Origin: Protopterus annectens
Lineage: Eukaryota; Chordata; Ceratodontiformes; Protopteridae
Direction of reading: 5' to 3'
Assembly: GCF_019279795.1 (NCBI RefSeq)
Contig: NC_056749.1
Coordinates: forward strand, 581,493,415-581,557,414
DNA length: 64,000 nucleotides
Position 1 is the stretch's first letter. Each line of letters begins with the position of its first letter. Both the position numbers and the translations under genes were made by a program. Below the pieces are notes generated by a model. That model was not told the origin of the DNA. It saw only the letters and a program-made list of their open reading frames with translations, and ran no database searches. Below, piece by piece: positions 47,234 through 57,710 of this stretch.

Positions 47234-47739
47234 ATATAATATGGGGTCAATGGTCAATTGTCTGTGGGGTATTTATAGTCATACAATTTGCATGTAGAGG
47301 TTGTGGGATTCTAACCCATGCTTGTCCAAAGTGCTTTGCTTGCATTTTATTACTTTCCATGATAAGGCATAAAAATAACATTCTCAATGAAAGAAAAATT
47401 ATTAATATTATTTTCAAAAAGTGGTATAGATCATTGGGAGTAAAGAGGGTATTATTACCTGTCATTAACATGGCTTCTTGTAACAGAATTAGTTCTCTTT
47501 TAACAATTGCTTCCTTAAGAATGTCATGTAAGAGCAATGCATTGACACAGCTGTTAAAGGATTAGACATTTTATTTGTTTTACTGTAGAGGTTAGAGTGT
47601 TTTGTTTTTTGAAAACAAGTAACAGAGAAACATTAACAAGGGATTGAATTATGTTCCTTTGTGATTTGTAGAAGAGCTAAAGCGAAGGGAAAATGGTACA
47701 CACAAAACTACCAGAACAGGTACTTCACTAATCTGGCAA

Positions 47740-48010
47740 AGAGTGATACAATTGTACAAGGTTGCTGATATAAACAGAGCAACCCATATAAGATCTGTAA
47801 GGTGGAAAACTTGGGTTAAAAGTTGTCTAAGAGACAGAAAGCAATGTGATAATTCTGAAGGAATATTGGTGGAAAGAGATGTACCATATGGATCATGCCT
47901 AGGACCATAAGTGATATGCTAAGAATATCAGAAACAGTGGTTTGCCTGTTCACAAATAGCACCATTATCCACGACATGATATGGGTGGCATTGGCATAAG
48001 CCTCACAGCA
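47740..48010 (+). pseudogene. LINE reverse transcriptase scrap
   Basis: The translation has KTWVKSCLRDRKQCDN, then VERDVPYGSCLGP (canonical GVPQGSxLGP) and VVCLFTNSTIIHDM at the FADDTxIH site. The order and spacing match jockey-superfamily RTs. It is too short and diverged to assign to a family. Confidence 0.55.
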
Positions 48011-48138
48011 GGCACTATAGAATGCATTTAAATGAGAGAAAACATAAATAAGCTAGAGAAATGTAATAGTGAAGTGTGAATGTAAATATATGAAGAATCA
48101 CCTTTGTAGCATGCAAAATCCGAGACAAGGCTCATATA

Positions 48139-48452
48139 CATTCCTTTCAACTGTACAGATTTTCACAGAATGTCCAGATTTTTGCCTCATATTTTTGGTC
48201 CATTTTTCATAAAATTGTGGTTTTCTGGCAAATTAGTGCAAATCATTAAAGACTGAAGTTAAAAAATAATGACAGACATTTGAGTTTCAGACTTCATGCC
48301 ATTAAAAATGATGCTAATGTAGAACCTGTTATTGTATCAACCTTCTAAGTTTGTAAGGGTAGTATTTAAAATTGTCCCTATTTTTGGGCCTTTGTCCTAC
48401 TTTTATTGATGGCTTTGTTTAGATTTCTTGCTCTAAGATATTGAGCGGTATG
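48139..48452 (+). mobile_element. hAT-type MITE, copy 1
   Basis: 314 bp with ends CATTCCTTTCAACTGTACAG and TTGAGCGGTATG, decayed forms of the CATACCTCTCAAC inverted end. Flanks CTCATATA (48131-48138) and CTCATACA (48453-48460) match at 7 of 8, an 8-bp target duplication as expected for hAT. No coding capacity. Alignable end to end with copies 2 and 3. Confidence 0.82.
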
Positions 48453-48760
48453 CTCATACAATTCAGCAGCGAAGGTCTATCAATGGTCACCAAATGAGCA
48501 ATATATTTTGAAGTATTTTTACTGAAAAATTAAAGATGGTGGAGTAATATACCAAGATTATGTAGGAAATGAATGGATACAAACATGCACAGAGAAGTAC
48601 ATAACCAGTTAAAGGAGGAAGACAGTTCTGCTAATATAATAATAATAATCAGCAATACCAAATATTTAATGTGACACTGTTCTGGAAGTTGCATCTTTTG
48701 CAAAAAATATAGACAGACTTGTTATTTCAGGGGAAGTAAAAAAGTGGCACAAAACCTTTA

Positions 48761-48995
48761 CTGAAAGTTGTTGTGTCTTTCGTCTTTTCCCAGTTAGGGG
48801 TCGCCACAGCAGAACTCCGGTCCGCTAATGATTGGCAGTAGATTTTTACATGCCGAGTTGCTGGCCCTGACACACAACCTTCAACGAAGGTACACCCATT
48901 CACGCATGTCTCCACACAGAAGACGCTCTAGCTGAGAATCGAACAGGACGTCTTACTGTGAGGCGACAACGCTACTGCAGCACCACCACCGCAGT
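48761..48995 (-). mobile_element. tRNA-derived SINE with RTE-type 3' end
   Basis: 235 bp flanked by a perfect 10-bp duplication AAAACCTTTA (48751-48760 and 48996-49005). On the minus strand the head has TAGCGTTGTCGCCTCACAGT and a B-box-like GTTCGATTCTC. The 3' end CTGTGGCGACCCCTAACTGG then AAAGACGAAAGACA matches the 3' end of the RTE at 1633. This is the layout of a SINE mobilised by an RTE LINE. Confidence 0.85.
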
Positions 48996-49005
48996 AAAAC
49001 CTTTA

Positions 49006-50290
49006 TATGCAGAAAGTCTTCAATGTCAAAATCCAAAAGTAAAAGAAAGTAGGATGTAACAGAAAGAGTCATATATTTGAAAGGCATAACTAGGATAAAA
49101 CATGCTTTGGGTAAAGGGCTTACATTATGAAAATGAAAACAGGAAAGCTAAGATGTAACCTGTGGAACTACTGTTTTCCCCAAAAGATTGCAGATGTGTA
49201 ACAAAGCCTTTCTGTAGTTATGTTGGGGCAGACACTGTAGGTATTCCTGAATGCATGAAACAATAGTGACATCACCTTGCAGTCAAAGGCAAAAAAATGA
49301 AAACATGGATGGGGCATGAATAAGATCAAATAACTAATGCAAAACATGAGCAAACTATCTGGTTCTAAATGTCCCTTATTACCATCTCTTTCTGTGTTTT
49401 TTGTAGTTGTATTGAATGTAGTAGATTATGCATGCAATGGTAGAGGCCCTGTAGTACACTTGTAAGGAGCAGTGGTGAATGCAGAAAGCAGTGAAGAAGA
49501 TGGAGCAGAATTTCAAGAGAGAAAACTGTGTAAAATGAAGCTGGGAAAAACAGATGGTAGTGGGGAAGCAGGAATAACAATCAGATTTTTTAGAAATGAA
49601 GGAGGTGAAGTGTGACTCATAATACAGAGATACCAAAGGTACCAAGTTGAGTAGTGGCATGTGGAGAGGGGCAGTCTGCTGTGTAACAAATAAAATGAGA
49701 GCATGGACACTGATTAAGTTTGAGACTGTATATAGGTCAGCAGTCACAGAAACGGGAAGTAGAACTGTCATGGAAGGCTTTCGATGGGCTCGGAGAAGTA
49801 AGCTGTTCATTCTGTGGGATAAATGCCATGCTTGTGCTTAGCTTCTCATGAACAGTATAACTGCAAGTTAGAAATTCAAGCTGCCCACTGCAAAATATGA
49901 CAATGCAGCTGATGGACTGTAGTGAAGCATCTTCATTAATGCAACAGTGTAGATATGAATGACAGGGTACAGACTGATGTGTTATAACCATCTTTTCTAT
50001 TTCAGTACACTCTGATCTCACTATTTGACAGTGTAAAATAAACAGCGTCATATTAAGTTGATACTTACCAGTTTACCTTCATGGTGTCCAATGTATAATC
50101 TATATTATATACCTATAGGTTTGCTAAGAAGGAGGTTATAGTTCATCCCACTTCCTCTAGATGCTTTTCTTGAACTCTCTGTCAACAAACATGAGAGATT
50201 TCCTACATGTGACCAATGGCAGGTTCGTTTTGGTTCTAACAGCTCAAACACAACTGAACAAATTAACTTTGCCTCACAAGCCATAATGTT
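49006..50290. other. unannotated stretch
   Basis: No coding similarity, RNA gene or repeat end recognised. Confidence 0.5.
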
Positions 50291-50640
50291 GACTTGTAGG
50301 CACTGCAGGATTGCAGTTTTTGTGGGATCACTCTGAGCTGCATCCCTCTGGTACAGCTCTTTTGAGTTTGTGCCTTTAACTCCCAGTGAGTGTGGCTTAA
50401 ACCTTTAAAAAATTAAATTATCACCTTACAGTTCTAGAAAATACACATTGAGAGAGGTCAAATATCAATACAGTTGTGTTTGCCATCACATATGCTTCAA
50501 GACAAAATATCCTGGTACCTTGTATGTAACATGGTTTTGGAATTATTAATGTAAATATGAACAATCAATATTTGACGCCTAGAGCAGTAGTAGGAGTTAA
50601 CTGCAGAAGACACCTGGAGGAGTACTCAGCTGTAATGAGT
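50290..50640 (+). repeat. dispersed repeat related to the TTAA-flanked element
   Basis: It matches 17400-17690 over most of its length (TTAACTCCCAGTGAGTGTGG, GTTTGCCATCACATATGCTT, GACGCCTAGAG). Ends are not clear here and no TTAA pair was seen. Confidence 0.6.
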
Positions 50641-50834
50641 TTCTGTTATACCCACTGCTGTGCAACCTACTATAGGTAAGTTGGAGGGCTTAGGGTGCTT
50701 GCCTCCCACTTGCCCAGTCCCCACAAAAACATGTTTATTTTAGCCTCTGCAGATAAGTAAAGTGAATTCTCAGTAAGCTGTGACAGGCAGCTGAATTTTG
50801 AGTGGTCATGCATCAATTGCTCTTAAGGAAAGCT

Positions 50835-51103
50835 ATCATTCTGACAGCAAAGAAGGACTTCATGGTCCATTTACACGGCCCTTATATACTCCACAATCAG
50901 CAGACCTGACTGATCTTACAGCTTATCAATCCACTCCCTATACTTGTAATGGTGATCTTATATCTGTCTTAAACATTCCTAAATCCAGTCACTATTAGTG
51001 ACTGTACTACATCATTAGGAAGGATATTCCAGTCATTTGCAACTTTCTTGCAGGTGGCTCATGAGAGAGGATCATAGGATCCTAGGATCATAGAAGTACA
51101 AGG
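50835..51103 (-). mobile_element. CR1/L3-type LINE 3' fragment
   Basis: Minus-strand translation KKVANDWNILPNDVVQSLIV then VTGFRNV fits the C-terminus of CR1/L3 proteins (WNxLPxxVV...FK). The left end AAAGAAGGACTTCATGGTCC is the complement of a CR1-type 3' flank. It differs from the main CR1 family of the window. At the right is a GGATCATAGGATCCTAGGAT tract, possibly the tail of another such copy. Confidence 0.6.
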
Positions 51104-51111
51104 TAAGTAAG

Positions 51112-51420
51112 CATACCTCTCAACTGTACAGATTTTTGAGACTGTCCAGATTTTTACCTTGTATTTTTGGTCAATTTTTAATAAAATTGTGGTTTTCTGG
51201 CAAATCATTAAAGACTGAAGTCAGACAATAATGATAAATATTTGGGTTTCAGACTTTATACACTTCAGAAAATTCATGCTAATGTAAAACCTGTTATTCT
51301 ATCAACTTTCTAAGATTGTAAGAGCTGAATATTTAAAAATCGCCCCTATTTTTGGGTCTTTGTCTCCCCATTATTCATGGCTTTGTCCAGATTTTTTGCT
51401 CTAAGAGGTTGAGAGGTGTG
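51112..51420 (+). mobile_element. hAT-type MITE, copy 2
   Basis: 309 bp with ends CATACCTCTCAACTGTACAG and GGTTGAGAGGTGTG. Flanks TAAGTAAG (51104-51111) and CAAGTAAG (51421-51428) match at 7 of 8. It is the best preserved copy. Confidence 0.88.
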
Positions 51421-51779
51421 CAAGTAAGTCTTCTTCTGATTCGTGTCTACTTAACTTGGTAAAAGTTTTTGAGAAGCTTACAGAGGCAATGGGTAGTGAC
51501 ACTCAGTCTACACAGCCTATCCACATCTGGTCAAGGCCTTCAACACTATACCTCATGCTAGCATTATAAGCAAGCTAAAAGAACAAAAGCTAGTCCCATA
51601 TGTGGTAAGATGGATTACAACATGGCTGCAGGAAAGAACACACAAGTAAGGTGGCAGGTGCCACTTCAGAAAGGAAGAAAGTAACCAGTGTGATATAGCA
51701 CAGGGATCCATACTGGGACCACTCCCTTTTGTATACACTTTTTTAACCTCCATACCATCAACCAGACCTATGGCTAACC

Positions 51780-52193
51780 ATAGGTTCATAGGAGGTTACT
51801 AGGCTAACGGTCTTAGGCCCTATACAAGTCTAGCCATCTAAAAACCCCAAATACCTTTAATGAGTATAGTTAGATGGTCACTGTTAGCATAGCGATTTTG
51901 ATCAGCACTGACTGCCCCTATCCATGAGGGAGATAGGTGCCACCCTTGGGGTGAATTTATAATTACCCATCCAGTTGTCAAGGTTGAGCTTGAATAGGGT
52001 CATTGAGAAGCATTGCTTCAAATGCAGTGGGAGCCTATTACAGGGGAGTACCAATCACTGGGAGATATAGCTGTCTTTCTAGCATGTTCTTTTTATGTCA
52101 CAGGCTAGGGTGAGATCTCTCTAGCAAGTTATAGGACCAAAATTTTCTTTCATTGGAATATGTTTTGCCCTATGCACCATTTAATTCAGGTCT
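51780..52193 (-). mobile_element. CR1 LINE 3' fragment nested in copy D
   Basis: It starts at the left with the complement of the CR1 tail (CATAGGTTCATAGGAGG, ACTAGGCTAACGGTC) and runs into the C-terminal coding end (GGGTGAATTTATAATTACCC region). About 414 bp, old. Confidence 0.75.
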
Positions 52194-52322
52194 TCATAAG
52201 TTCATAGATTAATACTAGGCCAACTGCCCTTATGAGTCATTTTAAGCCTAGCTAATTACCACAAGTGAGAGTCAAACCCTGCATCTATAAGGTAAACACC
52301 TTAACCATTATGCCAACCTCCC
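52194..52322 (-). mobile_element. tRNA-derived SINE with CR1-type 3' end
   Basis: On the minus strand: A-box region TTGGCATAATGGTTAAGGTG, B-box region AGGGTTTGACTCTC, a short body, then GCTAGGCTTAAAATGACTC and GGCCTAGTATTAATC ending in TATGAACTTATG. The last third matches the 3' end of the resident CR1. About 129 bp, the better of two copies. Confidence 0.78.
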
Positions 52323-53057
52323 ACTCTGCCTATTCACTGATATCTGCTGGCTGGATTTTATCATCGATTTCCCCATTAATATAGAACTGCTTTAGCAAGA
52401 ACTAGTCCTTACAAACCAATAGTGTACAGGTAATGGGGTCGGACTAAATACAAAAATGTGCAGCATCATCACCCTCAGAAAACACTCCCCATCTACTACA
52501 GTACAGCCTCACTCTGCATGGACACAGTAGTCAGGTATCTTGGTAAAACCATGTTGCAGTAGAAGTTAGTGAGGAAATCCTGCTGTCTAGCACAAGTGAT
52601 ATCCAAATGTATCACATTTATGTCAAAGGAAATTATTGTCTCTCTCCCCTAATTAGGCCAATTATTGACTACAATGGCCCTTTTAGCATGCACTTAGCCA
52701 GATATATCAAGCAGCTAGAAAGGCCTAAAAGGTTCAAGACAAAAGTTATTGCTGGCCTAAATCCCCTTAGATGTTATGTCAGTCTATAAGCTATATCCCA
52801 TTACCCTCTCTCTTATAGATTCATGTCTGGACATATATGCCTGGCATTCTATACCATCAAAGGCTCCATACTAACCTGTCTCTTATATCTTCCCAGGATG
52901 CATGGTTACACATATACCTAACCAAGGAATGCATGGCTACACAAATACCCTAACCAAGGATATGAACCTCTATCAACATATACATAAAATACACTGGAAG
53001 GATAAATACAGTACACAATGACTGTCCCATCTCTGGAACAAACTGCCCGTGGACATT

Positions 53058-55355
53058 AAGCATAGGTTCATAGGTAGCTACTAGGCTATTGGCCCTATAA
53101 GCCTAGCCAAAAAGGTACCCTGGCTTTCGCCACCCAAGAACATTTTTTTCCTGTGCCCCTGTCAAGCAGAGCCGCAGAAGTGATCCCAGGGGTGAATTTC
53201 CTATTTCCCATCCACTCATAAAGATTTTTCTTGAAGAGTGCTAATGAGGAGCTCTGTTTGACATAGACAGTCTGTTCCAGAGTATGGGAAGTCTCTGGGA
53301 CAGGAATCTATCCCTCCAGCATGTTCTGTTTATTGTGGTGACAAGGTTTAGGTCGTAGAGCGTGTAGCTTGGAGGGATTGGGATTTCTTTAAGTGGAGCA
53401 TGTCCAACAGCTCTGGGTTTGACATACTTTGTATGTTAGGCAGAGATCATCTCTGAGTAGGTGATATGTGATGGACTAAAGCTGGAGTTTTTTGAGACGG
53501 TCTGCGTACGGCATCTGTTTGAGGCCAGTAATCCTCTTTGTGAGGTATTTCTGTGGCCTTTCCAGTTGTTGTAGATGTCTTGTGATGTACATACCAAAAG
53601 GGGCATTGTACTCTATAATGGGTCTAATGAGTGATGTGTAGAGGGGAACAGTGACCTCTTTTTTTCTGGATGAGAAACCTTTTGTAATGAGGTGTGCCAC
53701 GTAGAAGGATTTCCTGACCACTGTGGCGATGTGATTATCAAAGGAGAGACTACTATCCACCTGTGTCCCAAGGTCTCTTATCACACTTTCAGTGTTAAGT
53801 AGACTACTGCCTATGTGGTAGTTCATGGGTACATAGTTTTTAGCAAAGGGGATGACAATGCACCTTTTGGCATTGAGTTTGAGGCCATGGCTTTGATACC
53901 AGGCATCTGTCTCAGTGAGGCCATTTTGTAGGATGTCCACATCATTAGGAGTTTCGATTATGGCTCCTAGTTTGCAGTCATCTGCGAACTTAGTTAGCCA
54001 AAGACCTTCTGTGTTAGTCTGTACTTCAGAGAACTAGATACCAAACAGGAGGGGACACAGGACTGAACCCTGTGGTACTCCACTTGTCACTGGTCTGAAG
54101 TCTGATTTGGAGTCTGCTACTTTCACAGTGTGGGTTCTGTCAGTAAGCCAGTTGGCAACCCATCTTGTGGCATAGGGATTTATACCTAGTTTAGTGAGTT
54201 TATCTATAATTCCAGAGTGGGGGATGGTGTTGAACGCCTTGGCAAGATCTAGATAGGCTCTGTGAACCACCTTACCCTCATCTATGGCTTTGGCGACTGC
54301 TTCAAAGAAGTCTATCAGGTTTAGAAGACATGATCTGCCTTTTACAAACCCAAACTGTGTGGGGTCCAGAGTTTGGAGATCTCCAATGTCTTTGTTTATG
54401 AGTTCCATGATGATACGTTCCATGCAGACCAGGCTCGTCAGGCTAATGGGACGGTAGTTCCCAGGGTCTGTTGTGGCTCCCCCTTTGTGGAGTGGGATAA
54501 CCGTCATGGTGCACCATTCAATGGCCACAAAGCCTGAGGTGAGGCTATGACTGAACATGGTATTTAGGTGGGGTGCCAGTTCATTCTGTAGCTCATGTAG
54601 AAGGCAGCCTGGGATGTTGTCAGGTCCCATGAATGCTGTGTTCTTGGCTTTGGAGAGTGAGGTTTTTACCTGTGCAGCCGTGATTACAGGAACTTTGCAT
54701 TCTTCCGGTACATAGATGAGCCCTTTAGGGGGTGAGAGGGGGGTAAAGTTAGCATTGAACCTATCTGCCAGGATGTTGGCAATATCAGTTGGTTCTGTAT
54801 ATTTAGTGCCATTGTGCTGTAACTCAGAGCAGATCTGAGTATTGCCATTGAGATTCTTGACATAGCTATAGAATGCTTTGTGGTTGTCTTTAGAATCAGT
54901 GGCAATTTTGTTTTCATAACTAGCTTTGGAGGATTTTATGAGGGATCTCAGCTTCTTACTGAGGTTGACCAGGGAGTTCCTCCAATAATGGGATTTTACT
55001 CTTTTTTTGCAACAGGTTCTTTCTTCTGTTGTAGAGTTTGTTTATGGCAGAAGACCATCAGATTGGCTTCCTTTTTTTTGAGGATATCATCTTGGTTTTG
55101 TTAGGGATAGCATGATCCATGCACTCGTGTAAGTGCTTACAAAGTGCATTTGTGTAGGATTCAGCAGTCGTACCTCTATTGTCCATCTGCATGGGTGTCG
55201 TGAAGTTTGCCACTTCTGTCTTAAGAAACGTGAAGTTGGCTTTGGAGAAATTTTTTACGTTTTTTTCCCTAATGGGGGGTGGGGTGGGATGTGGATTCTA
55301 GGGTGATCAGCTTGTGGTCGGATCTGACCAATGAGGAACTAACCTCTGGTGTGGA
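53058..55355 (-). mobile_element. CR1-clade LINE, copy E, 5'-truncated
   Basis: 2.3 kb nested in copy D. It runs on the minus strand from the endonuclease end (LVRSDHKLI-type sequence at about 55330) through linker and RT to the CCTATGAA tail at 53058. It is close to copies A and C in sequence. Confidence 0.88.
53476..54630 (-). pseudogene. CR1 reverse transcriptase (copy E)
   Basis: 54630-54034 is one 198-residue frame: MGPDNIPGCLLHEL, PTQFGFVKGRSCLLNLID, YLDLAKAFNTIPHSGIID, SGVPQGSVLCPLLFGI (canonical LGP reads LCP). The C-terminal part at 53940-53476 has DILQNGLTETDAWYQSHGL and LIRPIIEYNAPFGMYITRH. The catalytic FADD lies between these frames (KFADDCKLGA-type DNA at 53975-54000). Few breaks. 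Confidence 0.85.
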
Positions 55356-55599
55356 ACACCAGTGACATCATTACTTCCTTCAGGACTAACCTTGATGACT
55401 GGATGGGTGACTGCAAGTTCATCCCTGGCCTGACATATTTTTCCTCTGGGAAACGAGAGTACATCTTGAGACTGGTATGTGGTAAGGCCCACATGGTCAT
55501 CATAATTACTTGCTTTTTAGTTCCTTTGATCCAGGGATCCTATGATTTTCTTTCTCATGAATGCCCTGCTTTATATTTTCAGACTGTCCTCTTTCTTTA

Positions 55600-56662
55600 T
55601 TTTTATTTATTTATTTTAAAGATGTAACCACTTTGACTCTGTGGATTTCCTTAAGTTATTTATAATATTCTGGCATATCTTGTCCCTGCACCCTTTCATG
55701 CAGAATGTTCATATTAAGCTGTTTTATTTTTTTCTTTATATGGCTTCTGATGCAGAATATGCACAATGTCTTGCTTCCTTGCACTGTTCTTATCATGTGT
55801 ACGTCTATAGATTATATTGATGAGTTGTCCAGAGCTGTACGTATGACTTCATCTGGGGTATTGGCACATGTATATAAAATGAATAATTGCTTCTTATTTC
55901 TAGCTAATGCTGCTCCCTCCTATACATCCTGGCATTGTAATGCCATCAGCCCTCCGTCCTTGTTTTTCATTCAGGTTACTTGTCTTGAGATTATCTATGT
56001 GACTATAACCCACTGTCTTCTGCTGCTGTTACCATTCTCCTCTACAAACACAAGCACATTCACACACACACACTCACAAAACTACATCACCTAGGTGTAG
56101 ACATCTTGTTTTTATTGTTGTCTACTGGGTGTATTATAATGTATTTTACTGCAATGTAGTTCAACTACCATGTTTTACATAGTCTTTCCAGGCAGGCCAA
56201 GTCTCCTCTCATTCTGTCGACATCTTATTTTGTATAAGTGCTGATATCTGGCTTTACATCATTTTACTTCCAGACTTTTCTTAAGGCTCAGGGTTACTTA
56301 TAAAGAATTGAAAAGGCCACATTTCATACTGACCACCACTACTGTACTCCACTGAATGTCATCCTTTCATCTGAGTAAACTCTGTTTCTTATAACTCTCT
56401 AAGTCATATTGTGTAGTCATTGTTTTACCTATGCTACCACCTGATAAATTATTCTGAACCTATAACTCTATTTCCTAAGGTAATATCCTGGTTCATTCAT
56501 TCATTCTTTAAGACTCACTTTATCCATTTTGTAGTGGGGCATGGCTTTTTGGAGAACTCAGCAGTAGTAAAATAAAAACAAAACAAAAAAACGAACTGTA
56601 GACAAGATGCTAGTCTGTCTATAGACACATGTGCAAGTGCGCACGCACACACGCACGCACGT

Positions 56663-56710
<48 letters not shown>

Positions 56711-56960
56711 ACTTCTGCAGATGTACCTGTGAGTAGTTTGGAGTATCGTCAATTTATCCACAGCATGACTTTGGGATGTGTGAAAAACACAAGTATCTGG
56801 CAAAAACCCAGTTAAAGACTACTTGTTAGATTTAATGACACACTTCAAGCATTAGGAAAATTTCAGAAGAATCTTTTCTCAGATCCTCAATAAGACAATC
56901 AAGTAGCACTTTTCAAAATAGGATTTAGTATTTACAGTTTATTCCAACTTTACAAACATA
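55600..56960. other. unannotated stretch with a (CA)n tract
   Basis: T-rich sequence with no coding similarity. CA/GCAC repeats at 56640-56708. Confidence 0.5.
56640..56708. repeat. (CA)n microsatellite
   Basis: Impure CACG/CACA start followed by pure CA repeats. Confidence 0.95.
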
Positions 56961-56970
56961 TCTTTTATTT

Positions 56971-57701
56971 GGGTCAATATTACATTATCAAAAGTTCAAA
57001 TCACTGAAAATCAATCCAGCAAAACAACAACACCGAAATTTCATAAAACCAAAAGTTTACTTTCCCGAAGTTTAAAATATTGAAGCAGCGGCTGACATGT
57101 TTCACAGTGCTCGAAGCTTCTGAATGGAGATCGCAGTACAATGAGGATTGGGAAATGTATTCTTTGTCCTCACTGTAGTGTGATCTTGGAGATGGTATAT
57201 ATCATTTGTAGGGGTTGTGGGGGTGCAGGGCAGCTGAAAATCTTAGAAAGAAACATAGATTCTGACACCAAACAAGGACTTCATGGGTGCAATTACACTG
57301 CCCTTATATACTGCACAATCAGCAGACCTGACTGATTTTGCAGTTTATCCATCCATTCCCTATGCTTGTAAGGGTTATCTTATAGCTGTCTTACACATTT
57401 TTAAATCCAGTCACTACTATTGACTGTACTACATCTTTAGGAAGGCTATTCCACTCATATGCAACTTTCTTGCAGATGGCTCATGACAGAGAGGATCATA
57501 GGATCCTAGGCTTGCCCCCCCCACCCCACCCCCCTGCAAAAATGTAACAGAAGCTGTATTTTTGTTTTTTACTGAAGCAGTTGCTGTTTTGATATTTTAA
57601 ACTTTGGGAAAGTAAACATTTGGTTTTATCCAATTTTGGTGGTGTCATCTCACTGGATTGATTTTTGTTGATTTGAACTTTCGGTAATGTAGCACAGACC
57701 C
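56971..57701. mobile_element. long-TIR DNA element, 9-bp-TSD family, second copy
   Basis: Terminal inverted repeats are about 130 bp (left GGGTCAATATTACATTATCA; complement of the right end GGGTCTGTGCTACATTACCG, then AAAGTTCAAATCA in both). Flanks CTTTTATTT (56962-56970) and CTTTTCTTT (57702-57710) match at 8 of 9. The interior shares ATGAGGATTGGGAAATGTAT-type sequence with the MITE at 11129. A CR1/L3-type fragment sits inside at 57243-57510. No transposase. Confidence 0.8.
57243..57510 (-). mobile_element. CR1/L3-type LINE 3' fragment nested in the 56971 element
   Basis: Nearly the same segment as 50835-51075 (CTTATATACTGCACAATCAG, TTTAAATCCAGTCACTA, AGGAAGGCTATTCCACTCAT). Its left end has AGAAACATAGATTCTGACAC, which resembles the start of minus-strand CR1/L3 copies. 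It interrupts the interior of the long-TIR element. Confidence 0.65.
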
Positions 57702-57710
57702 CTTTTCTTT

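Larger units (their letters stand above)
51425..55440 (+). mobile_element. CR1-clade LINE, copy D, split by three nested elements
   Basis: The pieces in order are RT (51440-51779: PSTLYLMLAL region, AQGSILGP), C-terminal RT (52323-53057: LIRPIIDYNGPFSMHLARY, LERPKRFKTKVIAGL), and the very end (55356-55440: FRTNLDDWMGDCKFIPGL). Between them lie a minus-strand CR1 fragment plus a SINE (51780-52322) and CR1 copy E (53058-55355). 5'-truncated and decayed. Confidence 0.75.
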
